From contig CANFNN010000206.1 in NCBI GenBank assembly GCA_947448095.1, positions 1 through 5,514 of the forward strand: a stretch of DNA of 5,514 nt. The letters run 5' to 3'. The first letter of the stretch is position 1, and each line of letters begins with the position of its first letter. The stretch is from Bacteriovoracaceae bacterium (GTDB lineage: Bacteria; Bdellovibrionota; Bacteriovoracia; Bacteriovoracales; Bacteriovoracaceae). Shown here piece by piece: positions 1-5,337 of the stretch. The notes below the pieces were generated by a model that did no database searches, was not told where the DNA came from, and saw only the letters and a program-made list of their open reading frames with translations. A program made the translations under genes and the position numbers.

Positions 1-1
1 T

Positions 2-334
2 ACTCGTGAGGTGGCCATTATAGTGACGAAAGAGGGCTATTATCCAAAGCATCTTTCAGTTTTTGAAGGTGAGAAAGTAAAATTTTACGTCACTTCAACT
101 GTGGAAGAGCCTAATTGTTTAATTGTTGAGTCACACAAAGTATTTATGGCGGCCAATAAAGGGAAAGTGACTGAGGCGGAAGCAGTGTTTGAACACTCCG
201 GTGAGTTTGCTTTTTATTGCCCGAGTTCAAAAAATGACGGAAAAATCGTTGTTTTAAAGAAACAAGTGCCGAAGAGAGAAGTAGCATCTGAGAATGGCAA
301 TGACGCCAAACTCTGGGTTCCCAAAGAATATTAG
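2..334 (+). CDS. Cupredoxin-like domain protein with incomplete copper site (5' end probably outside window)
   Basis: Small beta-rich protein resembling a single cupredoxin (plastocyanin/azurin-like) fold. The frame is open to the window edge. The first possible internal start is GTG at 11, but no Shine-Dalgarno sequence precedes it, so the true start is probably upstream and I treat the gene as 5' partial. Counting from that GTG, residues 3-30 give the first beta strands (a GYYP turn, then FEGEKVKFYV), residues 36-46 contain ESHKVFM, and residues 59-82 give the closing hairpin ending in FAFYCP. In copper-binding members the Cys of this last motif is followed by a His and a Met ligand. Here Cys70 is followed by PSSKNDGK with neither, so the type 1 copper site looks lost or altered. 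A charged tail (about residues 83-107) follows. No signal peptide is visible in what remains. The stop codon overlaps the ribosome binding site of the following ATPase gene, so co-translation is likely. Fold assignment is moderately sure; function is unknown. Confidence 0.72.
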   Translation, partial: TREVAIIVTKEGYYPKHLSVFEGEKVKFYVTSTVEEPNCLIVESHKVFMAANKGKVTEAEAVFEHSGEFAFYCPSSKNDGKIVVLKKQVPKREVASENGNDAKLWVPKEY

Positions 335-346
335 GACGATTGAGTC

Positions 347-1477
347 ATGAGTGTTTTCCAAGATGCCATTGCCAACCTCTTATCCCCAATTGCGGACCTT
401 CTTAAGGACTCTTCAGTCTCTGAGATTATGATCAATGGACCTCATGAAATTTTTATTGAAAGAAAGGGTCTCGTTTACCGAGTGGAAAATAGATTTCCTG
501 ATGACGAAGCATTGATGGCCTCTATGCGCGCGATTGCTCAGTCTGTTGGTCGTGTGATTGATGCTGATAATCCTCGTTTGGATGCTCGTTTGCCTGATGG
601 ATCTCGTATTGCAGTCGTACTTCCGCCGATGGCCAAAGCTGGTGTAACCGTCGCGATTCGAAAATTCTCTGAAGAAAAATTAGGTCTTAAAGACATGATT
701 AACTTCGGGTCGCTTTCGCCTGATGGGGCCCGCTTTCTCGATTGCATCATGTATCTCGGAAAAAATACTCTCGTGAGTGGTGGTACAGGATCAGGTAAGA
801 CTACGATGCTCAATATTCTCGGTGGACGGATGCCTAAAACTCAACGTCTTTTGATTATTGAGGATGCGGCAGAACTTCAAATTAAGGCCGAACACGTTGT
901 GCGCTTTGAAACTCGAAAAGGAAATCCTGAAAGAGGTATTAAAGAAGTCACCATTCGAGATTTGATGGAGTCAGCTCTAAGACTTCGTCCGGACCGAATC
1001 ATCGTAGGAGAAGTAAGGGGCCCAGAGGCTCTGGATCTCTTAAATGCGATGAGTACTGGTCATGAAGGATCAATGGGTACGGTTCACGCTAATACACCAC
1101 TCGATGCTTGCACCCGTCTTGAGACACTTTGCTTAATGGGGGAAACAAAAATTCCGCCGGATGCGATCCGAAAGATGGTGGGAAGTGCTCTGCAAATGAT
1201 TGTTCAATGTTCTCGTTATCATGATGGTGGACGTCGTACTTCACATATTTCAGAAGTTTTAGGGGTTGATGAGCACGGAAGATATATTGTACGAGATATT
1301 TTTCGCTGGATTCAAACTGGCAAAGATCCGGAGACGCACAGATACATTGGAGAGATGGTAGCAACTGGGTATGTGCCTAGTTTCTTTGAAGAGTTTATTG
1401 CCAATAAACTACCGTTTCCTAAAACTAATTTCAAAGCACCAGAATGGGCAGTACCACTTCTCAAAAAAGCTTCTTAA
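347..1477 (+). CDS. cpaF: CpaF/TadA-family secretion ATPase (type II/IV secretion, Tad pilus-like)
   Basis: Cytoplasmic hexameric ATPase of the CpaF/TadA branch of the secretion ATPase superfamily, which powers assembly of Flp/Tad pili or related secretion. Of 376 residues, 20-108 form the N-terminal sensor domain (SEIMINGP, then DARLPDGSRI). The RecA-like core has Walker A GGTGSGKTT at 145-153, an Asp box IIEDAAELQ at 170-178, Walker B with the catalytic Glu in RIIVGEVRG at 217-225, and a His box GHEGSMGTVHA at 238-248. The C-terminal ATGYVPSFFEEF segment (about 339-350) is typical of CpaF. All catalytic motifs are intact, so it should be active. It is shorter than many CpaF proteins because it lacks the extra N-terminal helical region. 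ATG 347 is supported by AGGA at 333-336, which overlaps the stop of the cupredoxin-like gene and suggests translational coupling. No tadB/tadC, secretin or pilin gene is visible nearby, so its partners must lie elsewhere. Family is secure; exact role (pilus, gliding or secretion) is not. Confidence 0.93.
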   Translation: MSVFQDAIANLLSPIADLLKDSSVSEIMINGPHEIFIERKGLVYRVENRFPDDEALMASMRAIAQSVGRVIDADNPRLDARLPDGSRIAVVLPPMAKAGVTVAIRKFSEEKLGLKDMINFGSLSPDGARFLDCIMYLGKNTLVSGGTGSGKTTMLNILGGRMPKTQRLLIIEDAAELQIKAEHVVRFETRKGNPERGIKEVTIRDLMESALRLRPDRIIVGEVRGPEALDLLNAMSTGHEGSMGTVHANTPLDACTRLETLCLMGETKIPPDAIRKMVGSALQMIVQCSRYHDGGRRTSHISEVLGVDEHGRYIVRDIFRWIQTGKDPETHRYIGEMVATGYVPSFFEEFIANKLPFPKTNFKAPEWAVPLLKKAS

Positions 1478-1920
1478 ATATCAAAGTGATTGCTCTTCTT
1501 GTGAGTTTATTTCTCACAGGATGTATGATGCGCTATTTGAGTCCTCCTCAAAAATTGGACTCGCGTCCTTATTACTCATTTGAGCAGGCAAGTACTTATT
1601 TAACCGGCCTATCTGAAATACAAAAACAAAATTATCTTCGCGCAGAGTATTTTGATATTTGGTTTTTACTCAATTATTCGTGGTTATCATGGATAGCGTT
1701 AAATAAGTATCTACCGAAAAAAAAACTGATTTGGATTGCATTCATTCCGGGGGGGCTCGATTTATTTGAAACGGGTTTGATTACTTGGTATTTAACAACT
1801 GGGTCATTAAGTTTGGGTCATCGGCTTTTGCCCGTTTTAAGTTCCTGTAAATGGCTCTCAGGACTTTTAATTACCCTCTATCTATTGAAAACGATCTTTT
1901 GGCGCAAGGCTAAGGTCTAA
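1444..1920 (+). CDS. Hypothetical multi-pass membrane protein with N-terminal lipobox-like motif
   Basis: I do not recognise a named family. The 158-residue protein starts with a basic N-terminus (Lys8, Lys14), a hydrophobic stretch (about 15-26) and LTGC at 24-27, which matches a lipobox with Cys27 as the modification site. A polar segment (about 33-68, rich in Tyr and Gln) follows, then three hydrophobic segments at about 70-90, 94-117 and 128-152, with the motif PGGLDLFET at 102-110 inside the second of them. Lys-rich loops (KYLPKKK at 88-94, and the tail RKAKV) suggest cytoplasmic faces. It begins inside the cpaF reading frame and overlaps it by 34 nt in a different frame. No clear Shine-Dalgarno sequence precedes ATG 1444, so expression probably depends on coupling to cpaF translation. 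The ATG is preferred because the next in-frame candidate (GTG at 1486) would remove the basic N-region. Whether it is a true lipoprotein or a four-helix membrane protein cannot be decided here. Confidence 0.75.
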   Translation: MGSTTSQKSFLNIKVIALLVSLFLTGCMMRYLSPPQKLDSRPYYSFEQASTYLTGLSEIQKQNYLRAEYFDIWFLLNYSWLSWIALNKYLPKKKLIWIAFIPGGLDLFETGLITWYLTTGSLSLGHRLLPVLSSCKWLSGLLITLYLLKTIFWRKAKV

Positions 1921-1978
1921 TTTTTTTCCAAAAATCAAGTTTCTGCGGTACCTTGTAGTTCTAAAACAAGGAGCATTT

Positions 1979-3259
1979 ATGAGCAACATTAAAAATATTC
2001 ACGCACGTCAAATTTTGGATTCTCGCGGAAACCCTACGATTGAAGTTGATGTGACGACAGAGAACGGTTTTGTTGGTCGTGCTTCAGTTCCTTCTGGTGC
2101 CTCAACCGGAAGTCGTGAAGCTCTTGAGCTTAGAGACGGCGATAAATCACATTACATGGGTAAAGGTGTTCTTAAAGCCGTTGAGAATGTGAACAAATTA
2201 ATTGCCCCTAAACTCATAGGCAAAAATGTGTTTGAACAACGCTCTATCGATAATCTCATGATTGAACTAGATGGGACTGAGAATAAAGATAAATTGGGAG
2301 CCAACGCTATTTTAGGCGTCTCTATGGCCGTTTGCCGTGCAGCTGCCTTAGCTAAAGGTAAACCAGTTTATAAGTATCTTTTTGAAGACCTCAAAGTTCC
2401 TAACCCAATTGGAAAGATGAGACTTCCCACTCCACTCATGAACATTATCAACGGCGGAGCGCACGCTTCAAACAATCTTGACATCCAAGAATTTATGATC
2501 GTTCCGCATATGAAGAAAAGTTTTTCAGAGAACTTTCGTGCTGGCGTTGAAGTTTTTCACAACCTAAAAAAAGTGCTTCATGATAAAGGTCACTCTACAA
2601 ACGTTGGTGATGAAGGTGGATTTGCACCGAATTTAAAAAGTCATGATGAAGCGATTGAATGCATTTTGAGCGCCATCACAAACGCTGGATATAAACCAGG
2701 TATTGATATTTCCATCTCTCTGGACTGTGCTGCGTCTGAATTCTACAAAGATGGCAAATATGAAATGCAGGGCAAGACTTATACTTCGGATGAAATGATT
2801 CCTTATTATGAGCACATGACAAAAATCGCTCCCATTTATTCGATTGAAGATGGTTTTGATGAAAGTGATCAAAAAGGCTTCATGAATTTTCAGGCCAAAC
2901 TAGGAAGTAAAGTGGTGAATGTTGGGGATGATTTATTTGTTACGAATGTCAAAATTCTTCAGCGTGGTATTGATAATAAAGAGGCTAATGCAATTTTAGT
3001 GAAAGTAAATCAAATCGGCTCGCTGTCTGAAACTTTTGATACGCTGAAACTTGCCTACGATAATGGATTCAAGGCGATTATTTCTCACCGATCGGGTGAA
3101 ACCGCTGATTCTTTTATCGCCGACTTGGCCGTCGCCTGTGGTTCTGGTCACATTAAAACAGGTTCTGCTTCTCGTTCTGACAGAATGGAGAAATATAATC
3201 AACTTCTTCGAATTGAAGAAGAGTTGGGTGCTGCTGCTCTGTTTGAACCAGTAAAATAA
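1979..3259 (+). CDS. eno: Enolase (phosphopyruvate hydratase)
   Basis: Converts 2-phosphoglycerate to phosphoenolpyruvate in glycolysis and the reverse in gluconeogenesis; cytoplasmic, and in many bacteria also associated with the RNA degradosome. The full 426-residue length is normal for bacterial enolases. Visible signatures are the flexible loop SGAST (39-43), GGAHASNN (159-166), Glu171 in QEFMI, the catalytic Glu212 in GDEGGFAP, Mg ligands Asp249 (SLDCAAS), Glu290 (SIEDG) and Asp317 (GDDLFVTN), the catalytic Lys342 in KVNQIGS, and His370 in SHRSGET, followed by the IKTGSASRSDR and KYNQLLRIEEELG motifs. The N-terminal domain (about 1-135) precedes the TIM-barrel domain. ATG 1979 is fixed by AAGGAG at 1968-1973 with 5-nt spacing. 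The 58-nt gap upstream holds a T run and no convincing promoter that I can define, so eno may be read from its own unrecognised promoter or from the upstream genes. A hairpin follows 12 nt after the stop. Confidence 0.99.
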   Translation: MSNIKNIHARQILDSRGNPTIEVDVTTENGFVGRASVPSGASTGSREALELRDGDKSHYMGKGVLKAVENVNKLIAPKLIGKNVFEQRSIDNLMIELDGTENKDKLGANAILGVSMAVCRAAALAKGKPVYKYLFEDLKVPNPIGKMRLPTPLMNIINGGAHASNNLDIQEFMIVPHMKKSFSENFRAGVEVFHNLKKVLHDKGHSTNVGDEGGFAPNLKSHDEAIECILSAITNAGYKPGIDISISLDCAASEFYKDGKYEMQGKTYTSDEMIPYYEHMTKIAPIYSIEDGFDESDQKGFMNFQAKLGSKVVNVGDDLFVTNVKILQRGIDNKEANAILVKVNQIGSLSETFDTLKLAYDNGFKAIISHRSGETADSFIADLAVACGSGHIKTGSASRSDRMEKYNQLLRIEEELGAAALFEPVK

Positions 3260-3271
3260 GTTAGCTTTCCT

Positions 3272-3301
3272 AAGAAGAGGGGATTTCGTTTCCCTCTTCT
3301 T
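3272..3301 (+). terminator. Rho-independent-like terminator hairpin after eno
   Basis: A perfect 10-bp stem pairs 3272-3281 (AAGAAGAGGG) with 3292-3301 (CCCTCTTCTT). It can be extended by a G-U and an A-U pair around the loop TTTCGT (3284-3289). It begins 12 nt after the eno stop codon, which is the expected place. The following T tract is short (only to 3302), so termination may be incomplete and could need other factors. The opposite strand has no T tract either, so a plus-strand role is favoured. Confidence 0.7.
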
Positions 3302-3305
3302 TGCG

Positions 3306-3311
3306 TATAAT
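3306..3311 (+). promoter_or_regulatory. Consensus -10 element (TATAAT) of the beta-barrel gene, predicting a leaderless transcript
   Basis: A perfect sigma-70 -10 hexamer lies right after the eno terminator stem. It ends 6 nt before ATG 3318, so a transcript starting at the usual 6-7 nt distance would begin at or next to the start codon. A TG lies at 3302-3303, one base away from the extended -10 position. The -35 region would fall in the terminator loop (about 3283-3289) and matches the consensus poorly. No Shine-Dalgarno sequence lies between this element and the ATG, which fits a leaderless mRNA. Confidence 0.6.
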
Positions 3312-3317
3312 CATTGC

Positions 3318-4514
3318 ATGAGATACTTTTTTCTTTTCTTTTGCCTGGTCAGTGGCCAAGCCCTGGCCCAGCAAGCACCTTCATCATTATCTTACGTTCC
3401 CACCACACGTCTATTGCGTGCTAAAGGTTACCAATTAGGAATCTATTCCGATTATTTTACGACTTCTAAATTTGTCGACAAAGATGGGGTTAAGCAGGAT
3501 TTAGCAAGTGGCCAAACATTTAACCGAGTTCAATCTGAAGTTGCCGGATATTATGGTGCAACAAGTGATTTGCAATTTGGGCTAGGATTTCGGTTTCGAA
3601 AAAATCAGGCGACAAGTGACGTCAGTGGAGTCCAACAAACGGCATCTGCGAACGGATTACAATCAACCTTTGCCAGCATCATGTATTCCTTTGATCAGGT
3701 CAATCAATTGCAATACAGCATTGAAGGTTTGTTTCGTTATACTCCCTATAATAATCAAGAATATGTTCCAGCGACTGATGATCCCAAAGTTCTTATCCTG
3801 GGTGACCATGGAAATGAATTGTCTGGTGGACTGGGTGTTACCTATCTAGGAAAAAATAATAACTTTTTTACTTTGAGAACCGGTTACCGAAAACCTGGGA
3901 CAGATCTTTCGGATGAAATTTATTGGCAAGGTGAAGCTGCCCTGGCCTGGAGATATGTGGCCCTGATTGCGGGAGTAGATGGTATCACTTCTCTTAAAAA
4001 TGACCCCTTTAAGAATACACCAACTGATCGCCCCGTTTATAACAGAGGCACTGAGCTTTACGGTTCCTCAAATAGAGAGTGGCTTGCGCCTTACATGGGT
4101 CTTAACTTTGCCATCGGAAAAACTTGGCGACTTGAGCTGCGTGGAAGCCAGGTCCTGTCCGGATACTCTACGGACCTTGGGACAGCCTTTGGCGTGAATC
4201 TTATCAGGCGTGTCGATAAGAGTGATACTCGCTTAGTTGATAACAAGTTTAAAACCTATGACTTAGAGTCAGCAGTCACAAAAGTTTCTCCCAAAAAAGA
4301 ATTCGTCGTTATTGATAAAGGTTTGGCGGATGATTTTAACAAAGGCATGAAAATTGATTTTTTTGAATTCGACTATATTGGTGGAAATATTCTCGTCGCT
4401 TCGGGAGTTATTGTTCAGGCCAAGTCTGATTCGTCAATTGTTAAAATTACTCAGCACTACAATGTGAAAAAAGAAATCAAAGAAGGCCTGATCGGACGAA
4501 CGACCTTAAAGTGA
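3318..4514 (+). CDS. Secreted outer-membrane beta-barrel-like protein with C-terminal periplasmic-type domain
   Basis: No named family is recognised. The 398-residue protein begins with a signal peptide (hydrophobic FFLFFCLV core, cleavage expected after ALA at 15-17). Residues about 30-298 show short strands of alternating polar and aromatic/hydrophobic residues separated by Gly/Asn/Asp turns (for example LQFGLGFRFRK at 85-95, LQYSIEGLFRY at 131-141, WRLELRGSQVL at 270-280). This is the look of an outer-membrane beta-barrel (porin- or transporter-like). A polar linker leads to a distinct C-terminal domain (about 315-398) with the pattern VIDKGLADDFNKGMKIDFF, then ILVASGVIVQ and SSIVKITQ. This resembles the small beta-barrel repeats at the C-terminus of FlgT-like periplasmic proteins; that resemblance is my inference. 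The protein does not end in the aromatic residue typical of BAM signals, as expected if the barrel is not C-terminal. ATG 3318 is the only plausible start. The 3' end overlaps the convergent DAHP synthase gene by 9 bp. Confidence 0.85.
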   Translation: MRYFFLFFCLVSGQALAQQAPSSLSYVPTTRLLRAKGYQLGIYSDYFTTSKFVDKDGVKQDLASGQTFNRVQSEVAGYYGATSDLQFGLGFRFRKNQATSDVSGVQQTASANGLQSTFASIMYSFDQVNQLQYSIEGLFRYTPYNNQEYVPATDDPKVLILGDHGNELSGGLGVTYLGKNNNFFTLRTGYRKPGTDLSDEIYWQGEAALAWRYVALIAGVDGITSLKNDPFKNTPTDRPVYNRGTELYGSSNREWLAPYMGLNFAIGKTWRLELRGSQVLSGYSTDLGTAFGVNLIRRVDKSDTRLVDNKFKTYDLESAVTKVSPKKEFVVIDKGLADDFNKGMKIDFFEFDYIGGNILVASGVIVQAKSDSSIVKITQHYNVKKEIKEGLIGRTTLK

Positions 4515-5249
4515 GGATTGAATAAAGCTCTCAGCTTCTTCTAGAGAGATTGCCTGTTTAGCATCACTGACCGATTCAAGAGGCTTTGGGTGACATTCAA
4601 TCATGACTCCATCAAGACCAAGTTGCAGACCCGCCTTGGCCAAGGGGATCACAAATTCTCGTTTTTTTGAACCGTGGCTAGGATCCGTGATAACTAAAAA
4701 GCCAGATTTTTTGGCCTCCATTGCTGCAATAAAGTCTAATTGAACTCCGGTAGGGGACGTAAGTGATCGGGTTCCCCTTTCACATAAAACAATCTTTGAT
4801 TTGGGAACTCCGCCTTGAATTAAGTAGCGAGCAGACTCAAGCCATTCTTCAACGGTATTGGCAAAGCCTCGCTTAAGAAGAACAAAATCGTTCTTGTCTG
4901 AAAAGTGTTTGCCCACGGCCTTAAGGAGTTCAAAGTTTTGCATATTTCTGGCACCAATTTGAATCACTGATGCCCAGGGAGCTATGAGTTCCAACTGATC
5001 TGTCGAACAGGCCTCGCAAACAAACTTCAATTCCTTTTCAGAGTAGGTCTTCCTTAAGGTTTCAAGGATCACAATTCCGTCTTTTCCTAAACCTTGGAAA
5101 GAGTCGGGATTAGTTCTTGGCTTAAAAAGTTGAGTGCGAAGGTAAGTCAGGCCATGGCGTTTGAGCAAAGCCGCTACAGGAGTGATTTGCTCAAGAGACT
5201 CCAAAGCGCAGGGACCGAATATATAGATTGATTGCTGATTGTCTTTCAT
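4506..5249 (-). CDS. aroF: 3-deoxy-7-phosphoheptulonate (DAHP) synthase, core-only type I-beta
   Basis: Condenses phosphoenolpyruvate with erythrose 4-phosphate to DAHP, the first step of the shikimate pathway to aromatic amino acids; cytoplasmic TIM barrel. Numbered from ATG 5249 (247 residues), visible motifs are GPCALES (12-18, metal ligand Cys14), FKPRTNPDSFQGLG (42-55, PEP-binding KPRT), QIGARNMQNF (97-106), LLKRGFANT (124-132), CERGTRSL (156-163), DPSHGS (189-194, ligand His192) and the MIECHP region (216-221, ligand Glu218) followed by SD (ligand Asp229). KPRT and FQGLG separate it from KDO8P synthase. It has no ferredoxin-like or ACT regulatory domain, so feedback inhibition by that route is not expected. 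Departures from the usual family are RTQ for RGG before the KPRT motif, and a changed segment after CERGTR. A TTG at 5258 would add three residues, but neither start has a Shine-Dalgarno sequence, so I chose the ATG. The gene symbol follows common usage for this subfamily. Confidence 0.93.
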   Translation of the reverse strand: MKDNQQSIYIFGPCALESLEQITPVAALLKRHGLTYLRTQLFKPRTNPDSFQGLGKDGIVILETLRKTYSEKELKFVCEACSTDQLELIAPWASVIQIGARNMQNFELLKAVGKHFSDKNDFVLLKRGFANTVEEWLESARYLIQGGVPKSKIVLCERGTRSLTSPTGVQLDFIAAMEAKKSGFLVITDPSHGSKKREFVIPLAKAGLQLGLDGVMIECHPKPLESVSDAKQAISLEEAESFIQSSL

Positions 5250-5296
5250 AGGAGGCAATTTTTGTTTGGTTGTAACCAGTTGAGATCAGGTTAGAA

Positions 5297-5305
5297 TGAT
5301 ATAAA
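5297..5305 (+). promoter_or_regulatory. Candidate extended -10 promoter for the secreted Cys-containing protein gene
   Basis: TGATATAAA is an extended -10 element (TGn followed by TATAAA, five of six matches). Transcription would start near 5312, leaving a short leader that keeps the ribosome binding site AAGGA (5325-5329) ahead of ATG 5338. A TTGAGA at 5280-5285 matches the -35 consensus well but is only 14 bp away, so it may not contribute. The element overlaps the -10 of the opposite-strand candidate promoter. Confidence 0.45.
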
Positions 5306-5326
5306 GAATTCTTACTATACTGACAA
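5298..5326 (-). promoter_or_regulatory. Candidate sigma-70 promoter for the DAHP synthase gene
   Basis: On the minus strand TTGTCA (5326-5321, five of six matches to TTGACA) is followed by a 17-bp spacer and TATATC (5303-5298, four of six; the overlapping TATCAT at 19 bp matches five). Transcription would start near 5291 and give a leader of about 42 nt before ATG 5249. The spacer contains the perfect palindrome AAGAATTCTT (5304-5313), a possible operator. The call rests on hexamer match and spacing only. Confidence 0.5.
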
Positions 5327-5337
5327 GGATAAAGCTC

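Noticed and set aside
538..813. Minus-strand open frame inside cpaF
   Set aside because: It lies wholly opposite the conserved Walker A and sensor regions of the ATPase, with no ribosome binding site or recognisable protein features.
1089..1364. Minus-strand open frame inside cpaF
   Set aside because: It is opposite the conserved C-terminal part of the ATPase; composition shows no domain and there is no start signal.
1371..1583. Plus-strand open frame spanning the cpaF end and the membrane protein start
   Set aside because: It would be a third frame over two better-supported genes and lacks start signals.
1919..1934. T run followed by A run after the membrane protein gene, possible terminator
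   Set aside because: The T and A runs are only 2 nt apart, too close for a hairpin loop, and no GC-containing stem precedes the T run.
1935..1964. Possible eno promoter (TGTAGT at 1954-1959)
   Set aside because: The -10 match is weak and no -35 hexamer lies at a suitable spacing.
2633..3254. Several open frames on both strands inside eno
   Set aside because: They overlap invariant enolase motifs and are shadows of that coding sequence.
3616..4197. Short plus-strand frames inside the beta-barrel gene
   Set aside because: They are out of frame with a gene that has a clear signal peptide and continuous beta pattern; no ribosome binding sites.
5250..5294. Plus-strand AGGAGG (5250-5255) ahead of a TTG-started 10-codon frame (5262-5294), a possible leader peptide
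   Set aside because: It lies upstream of the best plus-strand promoter, uses a rare start and encodes no suggestive residue run; the AGGAGG may be chance.
5316..5321. TATACT as the -10 of the last gene
   Set aside because: Transcription would then start near 5328, inside the ribosome binding site, so the extended -10 at 5297-5305 fits better.
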